Part shown: positions 47,961 to 57,400 of the stretch, piece by piece
Numbering within the stretch: position 1 is the stretch's first letter
Layout: each line of letters begins with the position of its first letter
DNA from: Marsupella aquatica
Taxonomy: Eukaryota > Marchantiophyta
Length of the DNA stretch: 64,000 nt
Assembly: GCA_973895155.1 (NCBI GenBank)
Contig: OZ316895.1
Coordinates: 9,486,001-9,550,000, forward strand
Reading direction: 5' to 3'
Made by a program: the position numbers and the translations under genes
Notes under the pieces: generated by a model
Database searches by the model: none
What the model saw: only the letters and a program-made list of their open reading frames with translations
What the model was told of the DNA's origin: nothing

Positions 47961-48639
47961 TTGTTTTTTCTTTGATATTTTGTTCATGGTTTAGAAGCTG
48001 TATGCCCCTGGCCAGCCTAGCTTAGGGTCATGAGACTCGGGATGAAAATAGAGGAGAACTCATATATAGCATGTTCGTCCTAATACACGCCTATTTTGTC
48101 TTATTGAATGCACATTTTACAATAGAAATAGAGTATGGTAACTGAGTATATTTAGGACTTAATTTGACCAGGGTGGGGATTGAAAGGAACGTTGGAGCAC
48201 AAGTCAGACACATAGAGACTGCGAGGGCAGAGGGGATCCAATGCAGTCATAGGCCGTCATGCTGTCATATGGGTATCGGATGCAGAGAAGTATCCAAGGC
48301 AGTAGTCGGGTATCCAAGGCAATAGGTATCCAGCACCATTTTTCAAAAACGTACATTGTAGTGCAGGGCCCAGCAACGTATCTATAGGGGCAGCAAGGAC
48401 CACACGATCAAGTTGGAAGATCGAGTGATGGGGATCGAAGGTGCTTTGGGGATACTGCAGCTTCGTTCATTGTTCTAGGCTGGGGCAGGCCTGTGCTTGC
48501 GCTCGCTGTCGCTTGGAGCTGCAAGTCTATTGGGGCAGGCCTCGTGGCTGTGTCTATGGTGGTTGTGTCTCTCGTGTTGCATGTTGGGGCTCGCCTGTGC
48601 TCTCTCGCCTGTGCTCTCTCGCCTGTGCTCTCTCGCTTG

Positions 48640-48790
48640 TGCTCACTGTGGCTTGGAGCTGCAAGAGCTTCTCGGCTGTGCTCGCTGTGGCTTGGAGCTG
48701 CAAGAGCTTCTCGGCTGTGCTCGTTGTGGCTTGGAGCTGCAAGAGCTTCTCGGCTGCTGTCGATGCTGCTCGCTGTGGCTTGGATGCTGC
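48640..48790 (+). repeat. Tandem repeat of about 40 bp, GCTGTGGCTTGGAGCTGCAA
   Basis: GCTGTGGCTTGGAGCTGCAA followed by GAGCTTCTCG is repeated three times within a larger CTG/CTCG-rich segment (48430-48900). Long open frames on both strands follow from the repeat composition and are not called as genes. Confidence 0.8.
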
Positions 48791-49011
48791 TCGCTGTGGC
48801 TGTGTCTCTCGTGTTGCTACTCGATCGATGCTGCTGCCTTGCCTTGCTCAATCGATGCTGCTACTGATCTCCTGCTCCCCTTCAATCTATCGTGGTCCGC
48901 TTCTCAGCGATGCTGTCGATCTGATCTTTGCTCCCGGCTGAGTGCTGCTATCGTGGTCCACTTCATGGAGAGGCTGCTGTCGATGCTGCTGATGTGATCT
49001 TGGTTTCATCG

Positions 49012-49821
49012 ATAGATTGATCTCCATGCTTGCTCTCGATCATTGCTACCATCGCTGGTCCTTCATAGGCTGTACTTGTGCTACCATCGCTGGTCCTCCA
49101 TAGGCTGTACTCAATCACAACTTGCTGCACTCGATCTGCTTGCTCTCGTAGATGCTGCTCGTCTGAGGCCCTACTTAGCTGCAGCACTGCTACTGTCGGT
49201 GCTCGTAGCTGAACTCTGCTTGCTATCAATGCTGCTGGACTCTGCTAGACCTCTCGATGTTGCTTGTTGCTGGGTCCAAGGCGCTATTGGCTGCAGCGCT
49301 GCTGTTTCATTGCTGGATGATAGTCCGAGGCCACATTCGATGATGCTCACTTTTCATGACGATGATGGTGATAGTGGCACTCGGTGGAGTAGTGAGAGAG
49401 ACAGTGAGTCCGCAAGCTGTGGTCCACTTCATGGAGAGGCTAGATTGATCTCCATGCTTGCTCTTGATCGTTGCTACCATCGCTGGTCCTCCATAGGTTG
49501 TACTCAATCGCAACTTGCTTCACTCGATCTGCTTGCTCTCGTAGATGCTGCTCGTCCGAGGTCCTACTTAGCTGCAGCGTTGCTACTGTCGGTGCTCATA
49601 GCTAAAGTCTGCTTGCTATCAATGCTGCTGGATTCTGCTAGACCTCTTGATGCTGCTCGTTGCTGGGTCCGAGGCGCTATTGGCTGCAGCGCTGCTGTTT
49701 CATTGCTGGATGATAGCCGAGGCCACATTCGATGATGCTCGCTTTTCATGACGATGATGGTGATAGTGGCACTTGGTGGAGTAGTGAGAGAGACAGTGAG
49801 TCCGCAAGCTGTGGGGAGAGT
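49012..49821 (+). repeat. Direct duplication of a 380-410 bp unit
   Basis: 49012-49423 and 49443-49821 are about 93% alike, both starting GATTGATCTCCATGCTTGCT and ending GTGAGTCCGCAAGCTGTGG. A third partial copy of the end (CTCGGTGGAGTAGTGAGAGA) is at about 49869. A smaller internal repeat (CTACCATCGCTGGTCCT) is also visible. Confidence 0.88.
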
Positions 49822-49899
49822 AATGTGTTTAGGCAAAAACTTCACCATATCTAATATCTTCTGCGTCGACTCGGTGGAGTAGTGAGAGAGACAGTGACA

Positions 49900-50604
49900 A
49901 GGCTGGACTCGTTTACTGCTGGACTCTTGACAGACTCGGACTGTTGCTCCGCTCTTGTACATAAGCTGGAGACAGTTTCCATGTATCTTGGAGATCATAT
50001 GAAAATATACAATACTGTTCACTTAGCATTTCACTTAGGTGATCGATGTTTTTTCTGGTCTCCAGGTTAAAGGTTTAGTTGAGTGACAACACAAACCTCA
50101 ACCTTTAATCTGGGGGGAAGACAAAACCTGATGCCTGCTACTTAAGGGGACTCCATTGTATCAGTCCATTCAGTTCTTCAGTCTTCGAGAAGAATTGCCT
50201 TGCCTTGTCTTCGCTCTCTTAGCTTTTGATCTTCTCTTGATCTTGTTTTCGCTCTAGTGTGTAATAGTGTTTGGTCGAGGTCTCTTCAGTCCCTTGTCAG
50301 ATACTTGGGTCAGTGGAGGTGGTCTTGGTTGGGTCAATATAACATTGTGTTATACTTGGGTCAATATAACATTGTGTTGCGTTTTATAAGTCTTGGTTCT
50401 TGGTCATTGAGTCTTGTTCTCTGTCTCACACCAGTCCTCAGGTGTCTCTAACACTCAGTCCAGATTATCTACTAACAGTTTGAGTGTTTGGGTTCTTTGT
50501 GTCACTAACAGTCCTGAGGTGTCTCTAACATTGAATATATCAAGGTCATTTACTAACAGAGTCTGTCAAGGTTACTAACAGGTTTGAGTTTTGGCCAGGA
50601 TACT
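49900..50604 (+). other. Sequence upstream of the HUH gene
   Basis: No coding frame is recognised. From about 50450 onward degenerate ACTAACAG...GAGT repeats begin and lead into the regular array at 50605. The segment may hold the promoter and 5' exon of the HUH transposon gene. Confidence 0.35.
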
Positions 50605-50916
50605 TACTAACAGTCCGAGTCTATCAAGAGTACTAACAGTCCGAGTCTGTCAAGAGTACTAACAGTCCGAGTCTGTCGAGTACTAACAGTCTGAGTCTGT
50701 CGAGTACTAACAATCTGAGTCTGTCGAGTACTAACAGTGCGAGGTTGTCAAGAGTACTAACAATCCGAGTCTGTCAAGAGTACTAACCGTCTGAGTCTGT
50801 CGAGTACTAACAATCTGGGTCTGTCGAGTACTAACAGTTCGAGGCTGTCAAGAGTACTAACAGTCCGAGTCTGTCAAGAGTACTAACAGTCTGAGTCTGT
50901 CAAGAATACTAACATC
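50605..50916 (+). repeat. Array of 24/26-bp units each carrying TACTAAC
   Basis: Twelve complete units of the form TACTAACAGTCCGAGTCTGT plus C(AA)GAG follow each other, plus one partial unit. Lengths alternate between 24 and 26 bp through presence or absence of AA. Unlike CRISPR there are no unique spacers. TACTAAC equals the optimal intron branch-point sequence. The array is followed by a T-rich stretch and TTGCTAG at 50995-51001, which looks like a 3' splice site, so it may lie in a 5' intron of the downstream gene. Confidence 0.9.
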
Positions 50917-51009
50917 CTATGAGTATTATTCACCCTAACATCAGCTAACTTGTGTTTGTCTTGTGTCCCTTGTGTTTGCTCTCTGTCCCTTGTGTTGCTA
51001 GGAAGAGGA

Positions 51010-51387
51010 ATGTCCAGCGAATCACAACTAGGAGCAGACATCACTATCATTCCTTACACACCTGAAGATTTAGTCCAAGTGATCCTTGAAAACATAGAGA
51101 AAGAGTCATCACATTGTGTTAGAGATATTGAATTTTGTTTTTTGGTGTGCAGGTTAGGTGAAGAGAAGTTGCTTGCTGGACCATTTCGGATTTTGCAGGC
51201 AACTGAGAATACAGGGGAGGACGAAACAGTGGTAGAGTCAAAAGAAAAGACTTTTTTTATAGTGAAAACAGTTGACACTTATCCAACTTATCTTTTTGAA
51301 CTGAATTCTTGTATTTGCAATACAGATTCACAGAAGCAGTTTCCAGAGTCTAGAAAACTCTGTGCGAAGTTAACATGGCTTCTTTAA
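51010..51387 (+). CDS. Small open reading frame upstream of and overlapping the HUH gene, function unknown
   Basis: The frame from ATG 51010 encodes about 125 residues and ends in TAA at 51385, overlapping the start of the HUH frame (51375) by 13 bases in a different register. It begins eight bases after a possible 3' splice site. The protein is acidic with no domain that I recognise (for example ITIIPYTPEDLVQVILENI). It could be a separate protein translated before reinitiation, or the first part of a spliced product, since CAG/GT and TTTTGCAG sites occur at about 51152 and 51199. Confidence 0.45.
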   Translation: MSSESQLGADITIIPYTPEDLVQVILENIEKESSHCVRDIEFCFLVCRLGEEKLLAGPFRILQATENTGEDETVVESKEKTFFIVKTVDTYPTYLFELNSCICNTDSQKQFPESRKLCAKLTWLL

Positions 51388-52625
51388 AGCGAAAAGCAAG
51401 ACTTTCTGTGCAGGATAAGGAGGAAGCCTCTCTAGTTGACAGTGTTTTTGAATTGAGTATCATTGTGGGATATCTGGGTTCTGATGTTCATAAGGATGAA
51501 ATTCACAAGCTCCATAGTCTCATGCTTGATCATTGTGTGGCAGGTGTGATTGGACTTGAGAGGGGAGAACTGGAGAATCATCTCCATTTTCAGATGGTTG
51601 TGAGAGCCAGAACAAAATCCGCCAGGTCTTTTGGTTTTCTTGTGAGAAAGTATATGGGTTGGCATGGGGTCAAGAATATGAATCCTGTTGGTAAAGTTAT
51701 GTGTAAATGTTTGACTAATAGACAATTACATACTTGGAAAGGAATGATTGGTTATTGTTTGAAAGATTTAGGAGCTACCCATTTTGAGCAAGCATTGTTT
51801 AACATTACTGATGAAGAAGTGATTGCAGGAAAACAGTTACATTCTATTTTTGGCAGAGCAGATCTGAAGTCAAGAGTAACCCTCACAAACAAGAATGTAG
51901 CTGACAGAATGTATGTGTGGCACAAATACAGGTCACAAAGACCTCTGCATGCAACATTCATTTCAACATTAATAGAGATGGTGAAATCTGGGATCTTTAT
52001 GCCTGCTGCAAGTTGGACTATTCCTTTAAATGGACAAGGAATGGATAGGAAGAGAATGACTTGTCTTTGGAAATGTATTATTGATCCTATCAATGTATGC
52101 AAAGCTGATGTTGAAGAAGTTTTTCTTAGAAAAGCTTGGAGTGGTGGTTGTGGCAGATATTATTATGAATCAGCTGATGATGATGTACCTGAACTGAGCA
52201 CAGTGATTGAGGGATCTGCCACAAAGAGTTCTCTCAAGAAGTCCAAGGTGGAATCAAAATCTGTTTGTTTTGATGATATGTTTGCAGAAATCAAGGTGCC
52301 TGAGAAGAGAGTGACATTTGGTGATTCTTTGGGCGAATTTGTATCATTGGCAGACAGACAGCCATTTCCTAACTATAATTATTTGGAGACTATTGATGCA
52401 TTGGCTGCAGAGCATTCTTCAGGGTCTAAGAAAGGAAAGGAGAAGATGACAAATACAGACATAATTGTCTTATCTGATGATGAAGAGATAGAACCTGCAC
52501 AAGTGTATATTGATGCAGGGAAAAGGAGCAAATTTAAAGGCTGCACAACACTCTTAAGAAAGAGCCTCTTTAAGGTCAAGATTGAGCCAAGATCCCCTGT
52601 AAGTGGATGCAATGGAGATGGCTAA
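51375..52625 (+). CDS. HUH (Rep-like) endonuclease of a Replitron-like transposon
   Basis: The 416-residue product shows the two core motifs of Rep-type HUH nucleases: HLHFQ at residues 69-73 (metal-binding His-hydrophobic-His) and GYCLKD with Tyr127 and Lys130 (nicking tyrosine, YxxK arrangement). FELSIIVGY (25-33) is a likely motif I strand. No Walker A or SF3 helicase follows, unlike viral Rep proteins; a Cys-containing region (about 230-260) and a disordered acidic tail come next. The tail has IIVLSDDEE (363-371), a textbook SUMO-interacting motif, and VKIE (401-404), a SUMO-acceptor consensus. The frame is intact, so it may be active or recent. HUH enzymes nick one DNA strand and bind it covalently, here presumably for copying the element. 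Assignment to Replitrons rests on memory of that family. Confidence 0.8.
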   Translation: MASLKRKARLSVQDKEEASLVDSVFELSIIVGYLGSDVHKDEIHKLHSLMLDHCVAGVIGLERGELENHLHFQMVVRARTKSARSFGFLVRKYMGWHGVKNMNPVGKVMCKCLTNRQLHTWKGMIGYCLKDLGATHFEQALFNITDEEVIAGKQLHSIFGRADLKSRVTLTNKNVADRMYVWHKYRSQRPLHATFISTLIEMVKSGIFMPAASWTIPLNGQGMDRKRMTCLWKCIIDPINVCKADVEEVFLRKAWSGGCGRYYYESADDDVPELSTVIEGSATKSSLKKSKVESKSVCFDDMFAEIKVPEKRVTFGDSLGEFVSLADRQPFPNYNYLETIDALAAEHSSGSKKGKEKMTNTDIIVLSDDEEIEPAQVYIDAGKRSKFKGCTTLLRKSLFKVKIEPRSPVSGCNGDG

Positions 52626-52811
52626 AACTGAGTGTCAAGTAAGTATTACAGGAAGTATTTGTCAACTTGTACTTAATTTTTATGAGAGGGTAAGTTTATA
52701 GATGAGAGTGAGAGAATAAATAAACATATTTAATGTACATTTTTTTGTTTGTGTGGGAAGTGAATGGGAACGAAAGAAGAGAGGGGGGGGAGGGGGGTTA
52801 CTCTGCCTGGA

Positions 52812-53114
52812 GGACTGTATACACATACAGTGTGGGGTTCAATTCCCCACCAGAGTCCTTGGATCCATGAAACTATGAAGCATTTTGTGGATAACTCTGT
52901 GGATTCATAATGTGCACAAATTTTTAAAGCAAAATCATTATTTTGCAATTGCTCTCTTCAAATTTACATACAATGTGGGGTTCAATTTCCCACCCGAGTC
53001 CTTGGATTCATGAAACTATGAAGCCTTTTGTGGATAACTCCTCTGTGGATTCATAATGTGCACAGATTTTTAAAGGAAAATCATTATTTTGCAGTTGCTG
53101 TCGTCAAATTTTTT
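52812..53114 (+). repeat. Two 143-bp tandem units with hairpins, SINE-like or element terminus
   Basis: In unit 1 ACTGTAT/ATACAGT (52814-52831) and GTGGGG-TTCAATT-CCCCAC (52832-52850) are two abutting perfect hairpins. The second looks like a tRNA T-arm or pol III B box. Unit 2 repeats GTGGGGTTCAATTTCCCAC at 52975. GGACT (52812) and AGTCC (52854) could close a tRNA-like fold, but no D arm is present. The repeat lies about 190 bp after the HUH stop codon. Confidence 0.65.
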
Positions 53115-54437
53115 TCCGACATTGGTTTTGGGTGGACATGTGACACTATTGAGAAGTTTTGTGCTAGTCGTTACTTTGGAATTGGCGTCTGCAAATTTTT
53201 TTCAGACATTGCTTATTCTAAGGTAAAATGCAATCTTAAATGTTTTTTAGAGGAGAAAATTAAATTAAGATGACCAAGAATAATTTTTTTGACTAGAGGG
53301 GTCCAAAAATACTCCAGAAGACATTATTATGAGAAATGCCTTACTATAAAAGCTAATCAAAAATCTAATTTTGCCAGAAACAAATGGGGAAAAAAAAAGC
53401 AAACGTGCATTCACCATATAGCAATGTCGGAAAAAAATTTGTGACTAATTACTGGTAAAGTTGTGACTCATGAGAAAACTCAGTCCTGACTAATTATTGC
53501 TTGTGACCCCCTCAAGCCCAGAGCTTATCCTGCACTTTCCCCAAATGATGGTACAGTGCACTAAATCAATATAGAGCGGAAGTGTACTTGACGAGGCATA
53601 GTAGTACTGTAGATTGGGCACCCTCCCTCAAATGATTCTGGACCAGCATTATTCCTGGAAAACTCATTTGCCTATTGGGTCCCTCCATTCAATTATGCTG
53701 CCCCTTAAGCACACAAAGTGAAGACATGAAGGCATATGTCTTCGACATGTTTCCAACTGCTACCTATGGTGTAGGGATCAAAATAAGTGTTAATTTTGCT
53801 AGACTTTAGTTGTCCCAGCAAGTATAGTCCAGCAGTAGTAGTCTGCATCACTGCAATTGAGGTTCAGAGTTCAAGTTTCATAAGTTGACTAGCTTTTGCA
53901 CAAATCCCCATCTCAAAGTGTGGTTCTCCAAATCCATTTGCAAACAAATTACTTTGCACTTTGGAAATTGGGAGAGAACTCTCTTATCACCTAATTGACA
54001 CTTTCAAAAATTGGATAAGTTTACCAGCTTTTGCACAAACCCCCATCTCAAAGTGGAATCAGTTTGCACAAGAAACACTTGACACTAGGTTAAATTTGAG
54101 ATCACTCTCTTATTATGTATACACACTTAGAAAGGTTGAAGGTCACTTTGTTATCACCAAAATTGCCACTTAAAAAAATTGGAGGTCGGTTTATTATCAC
54201 CTAGAATATGTGGTGTCACCTAAATGGTCTGGTCACCTAAATGGCACTTAGAAAAGTTAGACGTCACCTAAATGGCACTTAGAAAAGTTAGACATCACCT
54301 ACTGTAGATGGGAGGCCTACTGCATCTAATAGTGGGACCCAAGGGATTCCAATTAATGGCTTTTGGAGTAACCCTCACCTGAATTTCAACTGGTGGGGAA
54401 TCCTTTCCAAGAGGTTAAAACTTGGAAGGCTTTTAGA
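53115..54437. other. Intergenic with one tRNA-derived SINE-like trace
   Basis: At about 53818-53895 the order AGTCCAGCAGTAGTAGTCTG, CATCACTGCA, GGTTCAGAGTTCAAGTTTC resembles A-box and B-box regions of tRNA-derived SINEs. The remainder has no recognisable feature. Confidence 0.4.
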
Positions 54438-55008
54438 GGCGACATATACTTGATGGACTCCAAAATGAAAAGTGTTAGTTGATAGAACCATTGGTTATCC
54501 AGACCGGTGATATACCTGAAATCAGTTTTTTACTAAGTAACCTGTCCCCCAAATTAACAGAATTTACTGAGGTGTCCCCCAAATCAATTTATTAACTAAC
54601 CTGACCCTTTTCCATGTATGGGTTAATATTGACTCAGTAGACATAACTCAAACTCTGTCCTTATTGGCTTAGGGCCTCTTGCTGCCATGTGGCAAGGCAC
54701 TATTGACCCAAATTAACTTGTTGATTGCCCCCCTCAGCATGCTCTGCTGCAGGGCAAAACAACTTGAAAAAAATTGTTTTCTGGAGCAGAACCTATACCT
54801 ATAGTAAGGTTTAGGGTTTAGGTGTTTAGTGTCCCAGCAACACTAGCCCATACACAAAATGGAGGTCAGGTTAATAAATAAATTTGTTTGGGGGAAACCT
54901 TAGTAAATTCCTTTAGTAAATTCCTATAGTTAGGGGGACGAGTAGTGAAAAGCTGCACCCTTAAATAAACGTATCTATTTTCTCACGGGGTCCATCAAGT
55001 ATATGCCT
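54438..55008. mobile_element. MITE-like element containing a second, nested MITE-like element
   Basis: The outer ends GGCGACATATACTTGATGG (left) and the inverted complement of CCATCAAGTATATGCC (right, 54991-55006) match the family at 41721-41894. Inside, 54560-54606 and 54864-54910 are inverted copies of about 47 bp (GAATTTACTRAGG...ACCTGACC), the ends of another element inserted into the first. Confidence 0.7.
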
Positions 55009-55096
55009 ATTGCTTTCATTATTGTAGCATAGCAGAGTTGTGGTCAAGAGCGAGGTTCCCAATTGCTTCTTTTGTGGCAGTGGACTACAGTAGTGG

Positions 55097-55804
55097 TGCT
55101 GGAGCCCAACGATCTCCGTGGTCCCCAATCGCTGCCTGCTGTCCTCCACTATGGTTCCTCCTGGCTCGCAGCGATGGGCTCATGGGCTCATGGGCTTCTC
55201 TCGGCTCATGGGCTTCTCTCGTCCTCAAGACGAGCGGCCAATTGTGCTCAATCCATGCGGGACCAAGGTGATGAGGACCTTCAGCAGCCACTTAGATGTC
55301 AGACAAGGATTCGGTATCGATATCAAAAATCTTGACGGCTTATCCTGATGTGATTGGCAACATTCGCTACCCTGCTGGTCCTCGGTAGGAATCAACAATG
55401 ACGGGCTATTCCAGGTCTTGTGACCACTTGGCACCGGCATTTTCGATCTACAGTCGAAGCGACTTTGCCTTTTACCCACCATTGTTGGTAGTGCAGAATG
55501 CAGGGATGTACATTCCTCTAGAAATCACTAAGGAGTAATCTCTATTGAACGACTGCGATCGTTTGATTCCCGCAGTACTTCGGGGCTGTGCAATCCTAGC
55601 TCTCAGTTGTAGTTACTCCTCGTAATTTACCCTGTGATGTCGGAAGTAGTCCGTTGAGAGTGTTGGAGGACCCGCCAGGACGCGAGATTTGGCAATAAGT
55701 AGCTCATTGCGAAGCTGTTCAAGCAGACGTCTTAGTTTCTAGCTAGTTCCACACCTCGCACATCAGTCAGCCACTTCACAACAATTTCTTCCTCTGTGGA
55801 AGCA
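55097..55804 (+). promoter_or_regulatory. Promoter region of LHCB copy 3
   Basis: It is collinear with 43690-44549 and shares the blocks listed there, including AATAAGTAGCTCATTGCGAA (55694-55713) as the TATA region. Local differences include an expanded GGCTCATGGGCT repeat at about 55167-55205. Confidence 0.6.
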
Positions 55805-56920
55805 ATGGCAGCAGCGACCGCACTTGCCTCAACGAGCTTGGCTGGACAGGCCCTTGGCCTGTCTAGCAATGCCCTCGCAGGGAAGGTCAATGTTGGCGAG
55901 GCCCGTGTGTCCATGAAGGCCAAGGCCAAGGCGACCGACAGCATTTGGTTTGCAACGAGTCTCTCCTCACTAGAATTCTGCTGCTTTTGTCCCGTTTGGC
56001 ATGCCGAGAAGAGACCGACTAGGATATCAGCCAAGTCCAAATGTCAATCACGCATCAGGAAATCTAGCATAGTGGCGTGGTCAGTGGAGACTCCGAAGTG
56101 ATGTGGTCACCATTGAGCACTCGGGTGCCTGACATGATGTCAAATCGAGTCGAGATCTTTGATTATGTAGTCCAGGAATTTTTCGTGGGATTGACTCGAT
56201 GGTAGATAGTGGATTGCAGTACAGCTATTCTTTCGTGGAAATTGACTTGACTGTGGATTGCATTTCAGGTATGGTGAGGACCGTCCCAAGTTCTTGGGCC
56301 CCTTCTCCGGAGCTACCCCCTCATACCTCACCGGTGAGTACCCCGGTGACTACGGCTGGGACACCGCTGGACTCTCATCCGACCCAGAGACGTTCTCCAA
56401 GAACCGGGAGTTGGAGGTGATCCACGCCAGGTGGGCTATGTTGGGAGCTCTCGGATGCGTTACTCCCGAGCTTTTGTCGAAGAACGGTGTGAAATTCGGA
56501 GAGGCTGTGTGGTTCAAGGCCGGATCCCAGATCTTTAGCGAGGGAGGACTCGACTACTTGGGCAACTCCAGCCTGATCCACGCTCAGAGCATCCTTGCCA
56601 TCTGGGCCTGCCAGGTTATCCTCATGGGAGCCATTGAGGGATACAGAGTAGGAGGAGGACCCCTCGGTGAGGTTGAGGACCCCATCTACCCCGGAGGAGC
56701 ATTCGACCCCTTGAACTTGGCTGAGGATCCAGATACCTTCTCTGAGTTGAAGGTGAAGGAGCTCAAGAATGGAAGACTTGCGATGTTCTCCATGTTCGGA
56801 TTCTTCGTTCAGGCCATCGTCACCGGAAAGGGACCCATCGAGAACTTGTCTGACCACTTGGCCGACCCCGTCGCCAACAACGCCTGGGCTTATGCCACCA
56901 GCTTCACCCCAGGATCCTAG
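55805..56920 (+). CDS. LHCB: PSII light-harvesting chlorophyll a/b-binding protein, copy 3
   Basis: Exon 1 is 55805-55947 and exon 2 is 56269-56920; the intron splits the Trp48 codon; 264 residues. The transit peptide and the N-terminal segment [12 protein letters not shown] resemble copy 2 with a KA duplication; the mature part has WYGEDR as in copy 1. All pigment-binding motifs are present. Intron text such as TCTCTCCTC..GAATTCTG is shared with copy 2, so these two are the closest pair at the locus level. Ends in TAG with a polyadenylation signal at 57038. Confidence 0.97.
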
Positions 56921-57037
56921 ACAGGATATAGGCCACGGTTTCTCTTCTCTATTAGTCGATGTTCCGATGCTGGGAATTAGTTTCAATGGGCGGAACACAC
57001 GTTGGACTTTTTCCCGGCGCTTGTATATTATCATTGA

Positions 57038-57043
57038 AATAAA
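57038..57043 (+). terminator. Polyadenylation signal of LHCB copy 3
   Basis: AATAAA 118 bp after the stop, in the same conserved block as that of copy 2. Confidence 0.7.
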
Positions 57044-57250
57044 CATATTTCATTCAATCATATGTTGTGTGGGTCGTGTCTTTGTTCTTGTTGTTGCCTC
57101 TTTTAAAAGTCAATCAATATCTTAGATTCATTCGTTGGTGTATGGAAATTTTCTCGGGCTCGACTATTTTCAAGCAACTTCTGCTGGTGAGAGTTGGAAA
57201 TAATAATCTGAGGCCCATTCTTGAAAGTTGCGACTGCAAACTTGTGAAAC

Positions 57251-57400
57251 GTATATACGATCCAAATGCACAGATGACATTGTGTCCAAAGGACTAGAAC
57301 CCCATACAGGGATCAACAAATTCCAGTACGTATGATCCACATGGACAGATGACATTGTGTCCGAAGGACTAGAACCCCACACAGGGATCAACAAAATTCA
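57251..57400 (+). repeat. Two 72-bp tandem units
   Basis: CAGATGACATTGTGTCC occurs at 57271 and 57343, with the neighbouring GGACTAGAACCCCAYACAGG also duplicated. Non-coding. Confidence 0.85.

Noticed and set aside
49043-49735. 230-residue frame at 49.0-49.7 kb
   Set aside because: It is a read-through of a 0.4-kb direct duplication in CTG-rich sequence; the two halves repeat each other and show no domain.
50605-50916. CRISPR-like array
   Set aside because: Units abut with no unique spacers, lengths are 24/26 bp, and the genome is eukaryotic.
51375-52625. Integrated geminivirus-type sequence
   Set aside because: The HUH motifs are present but the SF3 helicase with Walker A is absent and no coat protein or viral origin nonanucleotide was seen.
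52812-52860. tRNA gene
   Set aside because: A T-arm-like hairpin and a second hairpin are present, but there is no D arm, no proper acceptor stem and no 7-base anticodon loop.
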